Shown: positions 48,092-57,682 of the stretch, piece by piece
Layout of the letters: each line of letters opens with the position of its first letter
Numbering within the stretch: position 1 is the first letter of the stretch
Assembly (NCBI GenBank): GCA_963695445.1
Contig: CAVOGV010000054.1
Span: 23,519 to 87,518, forward strand
DNA: 64,000 bases
Direction: 5' to 3'
Source of the DNA: Thiohalocapsa sp963695445
Lineage (GTDB): Bacteria; Pseudomonadota; Gammaproteobacteria; Chromatiales; Chromatiaceae
Position numbers and translations under genes: made by a program
Notes under the pieces: generated by a model
What the model saw: only the letters and a program-made list of their open reading frames with translations
Told to the model about the DNA's origin: nothing
Database searches by the model: none

Positions 48092-49322
48092 TCAATGCCC
48101 GCTGAACACCAAGGTCTTTATCGGCAGCAGCAGCGCCTGGATGCGCAGGATCATCGCGTGCACGATACCGACGGTGTCGATGGCGTGTAGACCGAATCTG
48201 TGCAGGCTGCCGATGTTCGGGTCCTGCAGCGCGTCGTGGTTGTTGGTGTAGGCGTTGGCGATGCAGCTGCCGCCCTGGGGCAGGTCGTCGAGCTGGCCGG
48301 GGTAGAGCGGCTGCATGACGACCGTGATCGAGCCCGGCTTGGCGAAGTGCTGCACATCCATCAGCGTGTCGGTCGGGCGCACCTGGCCGGAGGCGATGAC
48401 GTTCTGGACCTCGGTCACGACCATCGGCACGATCCGCCAAGGCATGGCGACGCAGGTGACCTCGCCGATCATGCCCACCTTCAGCACCTGCGCCTCGATC
48501 TGTCCGAAGCCAGCCATCAGGCCCGTCGCATGGCGTTCCGGCACCAAGATGCCGGCAGGTCTGAGCATCGGGTTGACGATGTCGCCCGGTTGCAGCGCGA
48601 ATTGCTGCACGACGCCGTCAGTCCCGGCCACGACCAGGGTCTTCTCGAGCTCGACCTGGGCCTCATGCAGCGCCGCCTCGGCGCTTGCCTTCTCCGCCGG
48701 GAGCTTGAATTCGATCTCCGAGACGATGGCCTCGCGGCTCGCCAGGGCCGCCTCCAGCGCGCCCTGCTGGGTATCCACCTGAATCGCGCATCCGCTCGAC
48801 CTCACGCTCCGCGATCGAACCGGCACTCTTGCGGTTCGCTTCGGCGCGGGCCTCGAACTCGTCCGTCGCCTGCTGCAGCGCGCCGCGCGCCTGGACGATG
48901 CGACCTTCCGCTTCCGCGAGCCGGGATTTGGCCACGACCATCGCGGCCTCGACCTCCGCGATGCGCCTGCGGGCCGTCTCGATGTCCGCTTCCTGCGCGG
49001 TGCTGTCGAGCCGGAACAGGGGCTGCCCCTCTTCGACCCGTTGGTTCAGCTCGACGAAGGTCTCGGCCACCCGGCCGTTGATCTGCGGCAGCACGGTGAC
49101 GGTGCGGAATACCGACGTGGCGGACTTGGTCGAGGGGTGAAAGTAAAAGATGGTCGTGATCAGGGCCACGGTCAGAATCAGACACAGGGTGATACCCCAG
49201 CGCAGTTCGAACCAGACCGTGAACAGCGTGATCTCGTGACCGAAACGTTTGCCCTGTCGGTAACGGCGATACAGGTAGTCCGGCAGGACGGTGAGCATCG
49301 AGCAAAGCAGTAGCTCCAACAT
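48092..49322 (-). CDS. HlyD-family membrane fusion protein, one frameshift
   Basis: The N-terminus has a membrane helix (GITLCLILTVALITTIFYF), then a first lipoyl half (TVLPQINGRVAETFVELNQR), a long coiled coil (ETARRRIAEVEAAMVVAKSR) and the second half with AGTDGVVQQFALQPGDIV. Near 48790 the frame shifts by one base, joining the coil to VDTQQGALEAALASREAIV. The protein probably links an inner-membrane exporter to the outer membrane. No such pump is in the window. It stands 3 bases downstream of the small membrane gene, so they form an operon. Confidence 0.8.
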
Positions 49323-49325
49323 CGC

Positions 49326-49794
49326 TTAGGCCCCCCGCTCTGCAGTCGGCTGTCCAATTGGGTGATCGTCGGCCGGGGGATCGTCGGTTGGCCGATCGAC
49401 GGCCAACTGTTGTGCTTTCGGTGCAGGCGGCGCCGACGCGGAGGCCTCAGCGCTTCCGGCGATTCGATCGAGCGAGCCGGCGATGGACCGCAGCGGCGTC
49501 GTGAAATCGGGCAACGGCACGAGGGCAAGCAGCAGCCCGGCGACCCAGAAGGCGTGGTTGTGCGTGAACAGCGCCAACAGCGCCAGCACCGCGACGAGCT
49601 CGAACTGCACCTTCTGGCCGCGATGCGCCATCTGCTCCGGCAACGCGTGGATCTTGAAGTAGAAGATACCGATGCCGATCACGGCGATGCAGCACGAACA
49701 CCGCCATGACGATGAAGAGCACGTCGGTCTCGCCCGGTGCGGTCACGAATGGCGGCAAGTGGTGCGTCGCGGCCGGGTGTAGCGGCTCCGTCAT
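49326..49794 (-). CDS. Small YibI/DUF3302-like membrane protein, one frameshift
   Basis: About 155 residues with two to three helices (DVLFIVMAVFVLH, then IGIGIFYFKIHALPEQMAHR, LVAVLALLALFTHNHAFWVA, LLLALVPLPDF) and a Pro-rich tail. Near 49690 one base breaks the frame between the first helix and IGIGIFYF. Proteins of this type accompany HlyD-like partners in the YibH/YibI manner; that family name is tentative. GGAG precedes the ATG at 49794 by about 10 bases. Confidence 0.65.
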
Positions 49795-50050
49795 CTGCAA
49801 ATCTCCGAATCGATCTTGTTGAGGTCCGCGGCCCAGTGACGAGCCGAAGTCAGCCCACAGGGTATCCGCTAATGAACTGACGTCAATCGTTATGCCAAAG
49901 TGCACAGCCACCGCCCAGGGTCCACACCGAGCCGGTAAGCTTGGCGTCGACCTCGGCGCGAAGCCCCGATCCATCGCTCGGCGGCAGGTCGATGCCGTGG
50001 CTGGAGTGGCAGCACAGATTGAGCATGGTCGCTGTGCCGGTCCGTATCGC

Positions 50051-50200
50051 TGTCGTGTTCGTTGTCGTTGTCGTCTTCGGATATCGAGTCGAAGCGATGC
50101 GATAAAGACCTTGCTCCCACGGCGAAATCACGAGTTGAGGGACAATCCTGTCGTCTGCGGTTGCTTCGATTACGACAACGACAACGACAACGACGACAGA
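50051..50200. repeat. Hexamer-armed hairpin element, copy A4
   Basis: The left arm (50051-50080) contains TTCGTTGTCGTTGTCGTC. The right arm (50166-50200) begins TCGATTACGACAACGACAAC. Two bases separate it from the stop codon of the alpha/beta-hydrolase gene at 50203. The rest of the 408-base gap (49795-50202) shows no gene. Confidence 0.8.
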
Positions 50201-50202
50201 GG

Positions 50203-51171
50203 TTACAGCGACCGGTACCCACCCCCAACCCAATCCGCGACCATCTGCGCGAACTTCTCTGCCTGGTCCTGGTAGGAGAAGTGGCCGCAGTTTGGAATCA
50301 TCGTGAGATCGCTGCGCTTGAGCTTCTGGTGCAGCCGCTCGCCGTTGTCCTTGAACAGGAGCTGGTCCAGCTCGCCCCAGAAGACCTTCACGGGTAGGTC
50401 GATCTCGCCCAGGTGCGGGTCCACCGTGGCCAGGCTCTTGGGGTAGTCGGCGAACCACTGGGTGACGGGCCCGATGCGCCCGGCGTAGCTGGCCACATAG
50501 TCCGCCACCTCCTCCGCGTGGGGCGCGTAGTTGACGTAGCAGAGCTTGTTGCCGGCCTCGACGAATGCGCCGGCGCCGGCGATCCGGAACACCAAGCGCC
50601 AGAATGCGGACTCGACCATCTTGTCGATGACGCTGCCGTTGTTGGATGGCGCAACGCCGGGGCCGTCGCCGATGATCAGGCTCGCGGCCTTGTGTTCGCC
50701 GTGGATCACGTAATGCAGGGCCGCGGCCATGCCGACGTCCGGCCCGACGATATGGACTTGGTCGAGCCCGAGATCGTCGATGAAGGCACGCAGAAAATTG
50801 CCCTGGGCCTCGAAGGTCATGAATTCCAGCCCGCCTTCGCTGCGTCCGAACCCGGGCAGGTCCAGGGCCACCAGCCGGAACCGGTCGGACAGCAGCTGCC
50901 AGATCGGGTCGAAGGCGAGGATGCTCTGCGGCAGGGGGCAGAGCAGCAGCAGCAGCGGACCGTCCGCCTTGCCGCCCTCGGCCCAGCGCACCTTGACGCC
51001 GTTCAGGGTGCGGTACTGGGGCTTCATGGCGAATGCTGCCGGCCGGTCCTGGATCTGGCCGGCGCCGGGTCGGCGGGCCGCCTTGATGGTCTTGTACTCC
51101 GGGGTGATGGCCAGCAGCACACCACAGTTGAGCTTGCCGTAGAGGCCGATGGGATCTTTCTTGGTCGTCAT
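50203..51171 (-). CDS. Alpha/beta-hydrolase with aspartate nucleophile (dehalogenase/epoxide hydrolase-like)
   Basis: A 322-residue cytoplasmic hydrolase. The strand before the nucleophile elbow reads VHIVGPDVGMAAALHY, so residue 145 is Asp instead of Ser, as in haloalkane dehalogenases and epoxide hydrolases. LDLPGFGRSEGG marks the usual earlier loop, VFWGELDQLLF the acid region, and NCGHFSYQDQ holds the base His. Oxyanion-type PLPQS replaces HG. It follows the sulfatase gene by about 20 bases, so the two may share a pathway for an ester or ether substrate. Confidence 0.83.
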   Translation of the reverse strand: MTTKKDPIGLYGKLNCGVLLAITPEYKTIKAARRPGAGQIQDRPAAFAMKPQYRTLNGVKVRWAEGGKADGPLLLLLCPLPQSILAFDPIWQLLSDRFRLVALDLPGFGRSEGGLEFMTFEAQGNFLRAFIDDLGLDQVHIVGPDVGMAAALHYVIHGEHKAASLIIGDGPGVAPSNNGSVIDKMVESAFWRLVFRIAGAGAFVEAGNKLCYVNYAPHAEEVADYVASYAGRIGPVTQWFADYPKSLATVDPHLGEIDLPVKVFWGELDQLLFKDNGERLHQKLKRSDLTMIPNCGHFSYQDQAEKFAQMVADWVGGGYRSL

Positions 51172-51191
51172 GCTGGGTGCCTGCCTGTGTT

Positions 51192-52982
51192 TCAGTGGGA
51201 GGAAGCCTGACCCTCGACGGGCCGCCCGTTCTCGTCGAGGAAGCCGTGCCAGGGACTCCAGTTGTCGGCGACCGGAATGAGGCCCTTGTGCCTTTGCAAA
51301 CTGCTCGTAGGTCGCGACCATGGCGGCAAGCCGCTCTGGCTGCGCTTCGTCCAGGGGATGGGTCTCGCCCGGGTCGGTGGCGATGTCGTAGAGGTGCCAT
51401 TCGCCATCGCCGAACATGGCGGGGCGCACGCGAATGGCCTTGTAGTCGCCGACCACGATGTAGCCGTTGCCGAACAGCTCGAAGGCGTACCATTGGTCCG
51501 TGGTGCGGGGCGTGTCGGCCTTGCCCTCCAGGAACGGACGCATGGAGACCCCTGACGGCGCATAGACCTTCCGGCCCTTGTAGTCGCTGCCCGGATGGGA
51601 TGATGCCGGCGTAGTCGAGGATGGTCGCGGGGATGTCCTTGACGTTGGTGAAGGCGTTGCTCTTGTCGCCCGCGTGCGCCATGGGCAGGTTGGACGGCGG
51701 GCGGACGATCAACGGCACGCGCACGCCGCCCTCGCCGATGAACCACTTCCACCATTGCAGGCCGCCGGTGGCCGCGTTGGCCCAGGAGGTGCCGATGAAG
51801 CCGAAGGCGTTGCCAGCGCCGATGTCCTCGATCTTCTCGCTGAAGTGCGTGGTGATCCACTCGGTGGCCTTGGCGTTGCTCAGGGCGCCCTCCAGGTCGA
51901 GCCCCTCGGGGCCATTGTCGGCCAGGTAGATGATCAGGGTGTCATCCAGCTGTCCGGTCTCGCGCAGGTAGTTCAGCAGCAGGCCGATGTGGAAGTCCTG
52001 CGACTCCATCATGGCGGCGTAGGTGGCCATCATGCGCGCCTGACGCAGGCGCTCTTCGTCGCTGAGCGACGGACCAGGCCCGCACCAGCGGATTGCTGCC
52101 TTCGGCGGGGAAGACCGCTTCCGGCGGGATGAGCCCGTGGCGTTTCTGGGACTCGAAGCGGGCGCGTTTCAGGCCCTCGAAGCCCAGCTCCAGGTAGTGC
52201 TCCATGTAGGCGTCGATCAGGCTCATGGGCGCCTGCAAGGGGGCATGGGCGGTGGTGTAGGCGACGTAGGCAAAGAAGGGTTTGCCGGTGTGACGACCCT
52301 GCTCCAGATATTCGAGTATCTTGGCCGTATAGAGGGCGTCCGAGTAGATGCCCAGCGGCCGCACCACCTCTCGGCCGTTCTCGTAGAAGGGCTCCTTGGG
52401 GATCTTGCCCGCCGCGACCTGGGCGGCCACCACCGGGTCGCCCAGGTCGATATGGAAGACGTCCTGATTCCAGTGGTTGGAACCGCCGGTGTAGATGGCG
52501 TAGCTCTCGTCGAAGCCCCAGGCATGGGGGCCTTCGCCGCCGTGACGCGTGCCGCCCAGGTGCCATTTGCCCACCATATAGGTGCGATAGCCCGCATCGC
52601 GCAGCAGCTCCGGGACGGCCGCGGTGGTGCGGGTCAGATAGGCCTCGTAGCCCGGTTTGCCCTTGGCCGGGGGATACAGCGCGTAGTCGAAGGCCGCCAG
52701 GCCCACCTCGACCGGATCGTTCCCGGTCAGCAGCATGGCCCGCGTCACCGAACAGACCGGCGAGGCATGGAAGCGGGTGAAGGTCACGCCTCTCTCGGCA
52801 AGTTGATCCAGGGTCGGCGTGTGGTTGGCCGACCCCATGAAGCCGAGATCGCCGAACGCGATGTCGTCGCCGACGATCAGCAGGACGTTTGGTTGTCCCG
52901 GTTGCTCAGCGGCCAGCGCCGGGCCGCAGACAAGTCCCAGGAATACCTGGATAATCAGCAAAAAAAGGACTTTGGATCGCAC
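51192..52982 (-). CDS. Exported arylsulfatase-like enzyme, three frameshifts
   Basis: A sulfatase of about 595 residues with signal peptide (VLFLLIIQVFLGLVCGPALA). The metal pair is in LLIVGDDIAFGDLGF. The formylglycine site reads SPVCSVTRAMLLTG, so Cys77-S-V-T-Arg81 has Val where Pro or Ala is normal. Further motifs are MVGKWHLGGTRHG, YLADNGPEG and VPLIVRPPSNLP. Frame changes occur near 52070, 51597 and 51290; each is fixed by removing one base, two of them in a GGG run. A separate sulfatase-maturing enzyme is needed for activity and is not in the window. It is divergent from the AraC regulator. Confidence 0.87.
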
Positions 52983-53062
52983 GAATATCTCCCACTGACC
53001 ATTTTACCCAGGCACCCGCTTCGTCCCTTACGCCGCAAATCTTGCACAAACCGCCGAAGAAT

Positions 53063-53137
53063 CTTCGTTGTCGTTGTCGTTGTCGTCTTCGCGCGGATAC
53101 CCGATTACGACAACGACAACGACAACGACAACGAGCG
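53063..53137. repeat. Hexamer-armed hairpin element, copy A5
   Basis: This is the tightest copy. The left arm (53063-53091) contains CGTTGTCGTTGTCGTTGTCG and the right arm (53102-53137) begins CGATTACGACAACGACAACG. Only about ten bases lie between them. It sits in the divergent region between the sulfatase and the AraC regulator. Confidence 0.85.
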
Positions 53138-53276
53138 AAACCTTTAACCGCGTTCTTTGGTTCCGGCGCCGCCATCTCAGGGTGCATCGCCCGTGAAAGG
53201 CTAAAGGAGTCGTGCGGTCTTGGCGAGGAATAGGATCTGCAATATCCGCTTTCGGCCATTTCCGGAGGAAATACCT

Positions 53277-54306
53277 TTGTCGCGTCAGCAAACCCGCGAG
53301 AGCGAACCGAATGACCCCAGGCGCCGGGTGCTGTCCAAACGCCTGCACGACTTCGAGGACTTTCGGCAGCTCTTCGGCCAATGGAATGGCGAGTTCCAGC
53401 AGCTGTCCCGGGGCGAGTTCCGCGGCAGCATCCAGGTGCTCCAGGGGCGCGTGGTGAGGCTGATCCAGGCGGCGTCCAACCAGGCCATACTCGCCCGTGG
53501 CACCGACAGCGATGCTTTCGCCACCTTCATTCCCATCACCGCACGCAACGAATCCACCATCTGGCAGGGCAACAGATCATTGCGCCGAGGGCAGCTGATC
53601 GCCAAGCGGCCAGAGGTGGGCTATGCCAATAACAATCGCCGCGGCTGGACAATTCGTGCCCTTCTGGTACCCAAGGAGGCCCTCGAACGGTCGATCGCGG
53701 TGCTCACGGGCAAAGACCCGGAAGAGGTCATGCCTTCCTGGGCCGCGCTGAGCCCCGCCGCCCGAGTCTATGGCCCGATTCGAGCTGGCCATGGAGACCC
53801 TGCAGACCAGGGCGTTGCGTCACCCGTCCTGGCTCATGACGTCGTCCGGGCAGGACCAGGAGATGGAATGCCTGCGTCATTTGGTGGACGCAATGGTCGA
53901 TCGCCCGTCGAAAGACTCGCCACGCCTGGCGCCATCCGCGCGCGCCGTCCTCGTCAAGCGGACGCTGGATCTCATGCACCAGGACTTGTCGACCAACCTG
54001 TCCGCCGTGCACCTCTGTGCGGCGCTTGGCGTGAGCGACCGAACCCTGAGGCGCGCCTTTCACGACACTTTCGGCATGGGGCCGCTTGCCTACCAGCGCC
54101 TCCTGCGCCTTCACGCCGTGCGCACCGCCCTCAAGCAGAGGGACAGAGCCGATACCCGGGTTGCGGACATCGCCCACCGATGGGGCTTCCACCGCCTGGG
54201 CGCCTTCGCCGAGGCGTACTGCCGGCAGTTTGGCGAGCTGCCGTCGCAGACACCGTGGCGCAACAAGCGCACGGCCCCCATCGGCGGCGAGCGCGAGCTG
54301 CTCTAA
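53277..54306 (+). CDS. AraC-family transcription regulator, one frameshift
   Basis: About 342 residues. The N-terminal part (ILARGTDSDAFATFIPITAR, STIWQGNRSLRRGQL) resembles the AraC_binding_2 sensing domain. The C-terminal part has two helix-turn-helix units (LSAVHLCAALGVSDRTLRRA, VADIAHRWGFHRLGAFAEAY). The frame shifts near 53768, where an extra T sits before ATGGCC. The TTG at 53277 follows GGAGGA at 7 bases, an ideal site, so it is preferred over an upstream TTG at 53220. It is divergent from the sulfatase operon and probably controls it. Confidence 0.85.
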
Positions 54307-54339
54307 TCTCGCCGCGGGTGGAGTATGGACAGGGGGCAG

Positions 54340-54473
54340 CCAGAAGCCGCTCCCACCCTGGCCTGGCGTGTGGGAGCGGCTTCTAGCCGCGATTCGGCAC
54401 CTGCGCGGACCGTCGCGGCTGGAAGCCGCTCCCACGCTCGCCTAGCATGGGGGAGCAGCGTCCAGCCACGAAT
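54340..54473. repeat. REP cluster upstream of RAYT gene
   Basis: Four related units in alternating orientation: AGAAGCCGCTCCCAC (54342-54356), GTGGGAGCGGCTTCTAGCCG (54369), its complement CGGCTGGAAGCCGCTCCCAC (54416), and a diverged GGGGAGCAGCGTCCAGCC (54450). They form hairpin pairs, the REP/BIME layout that RAYT enzymes act on. Confidence 0.8.
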
Positions 54474-54490
54474 GCTAGGCTCAAGTAGTC

Positions 54491-55014
54491 ATGCCAAACA
54501 GAGATCAGAAAACGCCGCCACACAGCCGCGATCTTCGCAAGGGACGTGCCTCGGAAGCGGGACGCGCCTACCATGTCCGCACCGCTACCGCCGAGCGCCA
54601 ACCGTTCTTCGCCAACCTCTCCGACTGCCGCGAGCTGGTTCATGCCCTGCGCTTTCAGCACGAGCGAGGCGCCGTCGAGAGCCTGGCCTTTGTCGTCATG
54701 CCCGACCATCTGCACTGGCTCTTCGTGCTCGGCGACGGCGGGGAGCTCCGTACAGTAATGCACAGCGTCAAGAGCTTCAGCGCACAACGGATCGACCGCC
54801 GGATCGGGCGCACCGGGGCGGTTTGAGCGCACAACGGATCGACCGCCGGATCGGGCGCACCGGGGCGGTTTGGCAGGATGGCTATTTCGACCGCGCCTTG
54901 CGGGCGGAGGACGACCTACAGGCGGTGGCGCGGTACGTCGTTGCCAATCCGCTACGCGCCGGATTGGTGACGCGCATCGGCGACTATCCGTTGTGGGATG
55001 CGATCTGGGTGTGA
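54491..55014 (+). CDS. REP-associated tyrosine transposase (RAYT), broken by a 47-base duplication
   Basis: A HUH-type single-strand nuclease related to IS200 transposases. It has ERQPFFANLSDCRELVHALR, the HUH motif in VVMPDHLHWLFVLGDG, and the closing AVWQDGYFDRALRAEDDLQA, VARYVVANPLRAGLV. A 47-base segment is present twice in tandem (54779-54825 and 54826-54872) and shifts the frame. Deleting one copy gives 158 residues with a perfect join (GAVWQDG). Such enzymes move or maintain REP sequences, and REP units flank the gene on both sides. As written the gene is inactive. Confidence 0.88.
54779..54872. repeat. 47-base direct tandem duplication
   Basis: Two identical copies start AGCGCACAACGGATCGACCG and end GGCGGTTTG. 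The duplication lies inside the RAYT gene and 47 is not a multiple of three, so it introduces a stop codon at 54824-54826. Confidence 0.95.
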
Positions 55015-55031
55015 CGACGGGCCGCCGCCTT

Positions 55032-55092
55032 GTCGCGGCTGGAAGCCGCTCCCACCGTCGCCGAGCATGTGGGAGCGGCTTCCAGCCGCAAT
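55032..55092. repeat. REP pair downstream of RAYT gene
   Basis: The minus-oriented unit CGGCTGGAAGCCGCTCCCAC (within 55032-55055) and the plus-oriented GTGGGAGCGGCTTCCAGCCG (within 55069-55092) form an inverted pair, matching the units upstream of the gene. Confidence 0.85.
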
Positions 55093-55240
55093 TCCGCGCT
55101 CGTGCGGAGTGTCGCGTTCAGATTCCGGCGCGCTGGCGCTCACCACCGCCCCCCGGCCGCAGGCCTTTTCTTGTCAGCATTCTTTAAGGCCGGAAAGAAG
55201 AAATTTGCTCGCGCAGAGGCGCAAAGATGAAGAAACAGAG

Positions 55241-55744
55241 TCAATTCATCGCGGACTGGCGCAGATAGACGTTTTCGTCTTCCAAGCGCTCCTTAAGGCG
55301 CGTGATTTCGGTCAGTGCGGCGGCGAGCTCGGTCTCGCGTCGGCTGCGCACCAGGGCCTGCGCAAACACCTCATCGACGATCTTGAGCCGGATGACGAGA
55401 TCGTCCGGCCAGGTCCGCGTGCGGCGGAACGCGGTAAAGGCAATGAGGCCCATCACGCGCCCCCCGACGCGCAGCGGGATGCCCAGATTGGAGCGCAGCC
55501 CGATGCGCCGACAATACTCGATCTCTACCTCCGCCTCCGGTGGAAAATCGTCGGGGATCGCCGCGGCGACGACCAGATGCCCCGCCTGTAGCTCCCCCAA
55601 ATACCAGGGCAGCGTCGGACCCGGGCCGACTGGGGTGGTCTCGATGCCTTCCCGTGCTACCGAACAGAGCACCTCCACGCGACCCGCATCATCGCCGGGC
55701 CTCGCCTGAGCATCAGAACCTTGCCTGTCCCCCGCGGCAGACAA
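55241..55744 (-). pseudogene. GAF-domain fragment of a larger regulator
   Basis: About 167 residues. The frame holds the second half of a GAF domain (LPWYLGELQAGHLVVAAAIP, EIEYCRRIGLRSNLGIPLRV, VMGLIAFTAFRRTRTWPDDL) and then the coil LTEITRLKERLEDENVYLRQ. In GAF/sigma-54 activators this coil is followed by the AAA+ domain; here the protein stops four residues later. The start is also cut: no first GAF strands, only a TTG at 55744 and an in-frame stop just upstream. It is probably a remnant, though a standalone protein cannot be ruled out. It follows the lipoprotein hydrolase by 22 bases. Confidence 0.6.
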
Positions 55745-55765
55745 TCGGAATTCGAAGAAGGGTCA

Positions 55766-57115
55766 TCATGACCCGTCCACCGGAAACTCCCAGGTCACCC
55801 GCCCGGTCTTGATCAGTTCCCGCCCCGGCTCCCCCAACTGCTTGTCGTAACGGATGAGCTCGATCAGATCGGAGCTCACCTGCGGATTGGTGGTGAAGTA
55901 GGAGTGACCGAACAGATCCGTGCGCTTGCCCTGGTAGGAGATCAGGTCGATTCGCCCAACGGTCTCGAAGTAGCGCTGGGCCCTGTCCGGAATGTCTTCG
56001 GGGCGCAGTTGACCGACCCGGTTACGACTACGGAACAGGATGCGGGAGACCAGCAGGGCACGGTCCTCCGGCGAGGCATAGATGGTCAAGCGGCCCTGCA
56101 GCACGCGTGGCAGCCGCCCCTCCGGCCAGACCGTCATCAGCTCCGGATCGGAGAGGAAACCGGTGATCTGCTGACCGGCAATATCGACGTCGATGTCCGG
56201 CGACAGCAGCACCAGATTGTCGATCTTGTACAGGTCAATCGGCTCTTTGCCGGCGGCGATGGCCTCCGTCACCAGCTCGCTCACGGCGCGCAAGGTCAGG
56301 GCCGTGCCGCGGCTGTGGGCGAGGAGCTGCAACCGCTCGAGCCCCGGGGTAGTCGCAAGGGTGCGGATGGTCTTTTTCAGGTGCGCGACGGCGTAGTCGG
56401 CGGATTCGGTGGTGGTGGTATAGGAGATCAGGAAATTGCCGGTGGTCGAGGCCGGCCAGGTGAAGAAGGCGCAGACCTGCTCGCGGCCGAGGAAGTGGCA
56501 CAACTCCGCGGCGGTGAAGGCGGCGGTGGCGAAGGTCTCGTTGAACCCATGCACGTAGAGCATCAGCTCTTTCTTCGGCGCCTGCGCAAGCCTGCGCTCC
56601 ACCTCGCCCTGAAGCGCGGCCTTGGCCTCGAAGTGGCGCGCGAGCTCGGCACGGTCGCGCAGGACCTTGCCGTCGACACCCTTGGACACCGGGTAGGGTT
56701 CCTCCGGATAGACGCCCAATTCCCGCACCGGGCCCAGTTCCAGATTGACCTCCCGGGTGCGCTCGGCGAGCTGGCTTTGCTCGCGCAGCGTGTCCCAGTC
56801 CAATGCCGGCACCATCCGCACCCGGACGGAGCCGAAGGCGATGTGCCGAGCACGCTCCTGGCCGTACGCAAGCGGCGCCTCGTCTTTGGCGTGGGCGTCA
56901 AGTTCCGCGGCTGTCGGCGGGGCGCGGTCGGTGATGAACAGAAGATCCAGATCCGGACTCTGGCTAACCTCCACGTCAGGCTCGAACACCGCCTGGCCAC
57001 CCGGAAGCTGGTACAGGACCGGGGTCGGCATCAGTTGGCGCGCGCTGGTGGCACAGCCGCCGATCAGAACGATGGCTAGGATCGCGATCCCAGGCATCAG
57101 GAGACGTTGTTGCAT
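55766..57115 (-). CDS. Alpha/beta-hydrolase lipoprotein (DUF900-like)
   Basis: A 449-residue outer- or inner-membrane lipoprotein. The lipobox is IGGCATSA. The hydrolase core reads LMLYVHGFNETFATAAFTAA, FTWPASTTGNFLISY, then the nucleophile in LQLLAHSRGTALTLRAVSEL and VLLSPDIDVDIAGQQITGF. This order matches the DUF900 esterase family. The ATG at 57115 has GAGGG upstream and places the lipobox at residue 19-22. The substrate is unknown. Confidence 0.85.
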   Translation of the reverse strand: MQQRLLMPGIAILAIVLIGGCATSARQLMPTPVLYQLPGGQAVFEPDVEVSQSPDLDLLFITDRAPPTAAELDAHAKDEAPLAYGQERARHIAFGSVRVRMVPALDWDTLREQSQLAERTREVNLELGPVRELGVYPEEPYPVSKGVDGKVLRDRAELARHFEAKAALQGEVERRLAQAPKKELMLYVHGFNETFATAAFTAAELCHFLGREQVCAFFTWPASTTGNFLISYTTTTESADYAVAHLKKTIRTLATTPGLERLQLLAHSRGTALTLRAVSELVTEAIAAGKEPIDLYKIDNLVLLSPDIDVDIAGQQITGFLSDPELMTVWPEGRLPRVLQGRLTIYASPEDRALLVSRILFRSRNRVGQLRPEDIPDRAQRYFETVGRIDLISYQGKRTDLFGHSYFTTNPQVSSDLIELIRYDKQLGEPGRELIKTGRVTWEFPVDGS

Positions 57116-57170
57116 GAGCTTCTTACCCTCGTTGCTGCGAACCGAGCCGCGGATGCAAGGCATCGCATCC

Positions 57171-57488
57171 TCAATCCACGTTGACGACGACGTAGCGCCC
57201 GTCGTAGGGCTGGTAATAGGTCCCGCCACAGCGGTGCAGCGAGGTGCCGTCGATGATGACCGTCGAGCAGCCCCTCGGGAGGGCGGCGACATAGACGGCG
57301 GTGCGGCGAATGGTGCGCCTGGTGGTGCGGCGGGCGACGCCAGCGACGCTGACCGGGGTCATCGGGCGCCCGACCCGCGCCTCGGCCTCACCGATGAGCC
57401 CGATCGGAAGCCAGCCGTCGACGACCAACGCAGCCGCGATGAGACCAACGCCTAGGGAAACGGAACGCAACGGATGCTGACTCTTCAT
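57171..57488 (-). CDS. Small exported protein (DUF6515-like)
   Basis: A 105-residue protein with a signal-like helix (SVSLGVGLIAAALVVDGWLP). The middle is Arg/Thr-rich (ARRTTRRTIRRTAV) and the C-terminus has two cysteines and YYQPYDGRYVVVNVD, a pattern seen in small secreted proteins of the DUF6515 type. The ATG has AGGAG 8 bases upstream. It lies about 55 bases before the lipoprotein hydrolase and may be co-transcribed with it. Function unknown. Confidence 0.65.
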   Translation of the reverse strand: MKSQHPLRSVSLGVGLIAAALVVDGWLPIGLIGEAEARVGRPMTPVSVAGVARRTTRRTIRRTAVYVAALPRGCSTVIIDGTSLHRCGGTYYQPYDGRYVVVNVD

Positions 57489-57682
57489 CGCAATTTCTCC
57501 TCAAATGACAAGTTCGCCGAGAGCGTCCATGGAGAAGCTCTCCACTGTCTGAGCTCCCTCTGGCGGGGTAAAGCTGAACTGATCGGGCTGAACTGATTCC
57601 GCGCCAACTGGGAAGTTGGCGCTCTCGGACTCGTCGATGCCGTTATGGGACTGCGCGCCGCGCGCGACACGCACCGAGCCCG

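Noticed and set aside
49883..52033. Long minus-strand frame of 716 codons
   Set aside because: It joins part of the sulfatase to out-of-frame sequence of the hydrolase and repeat A4. Only its first part is real sulfatase coding.
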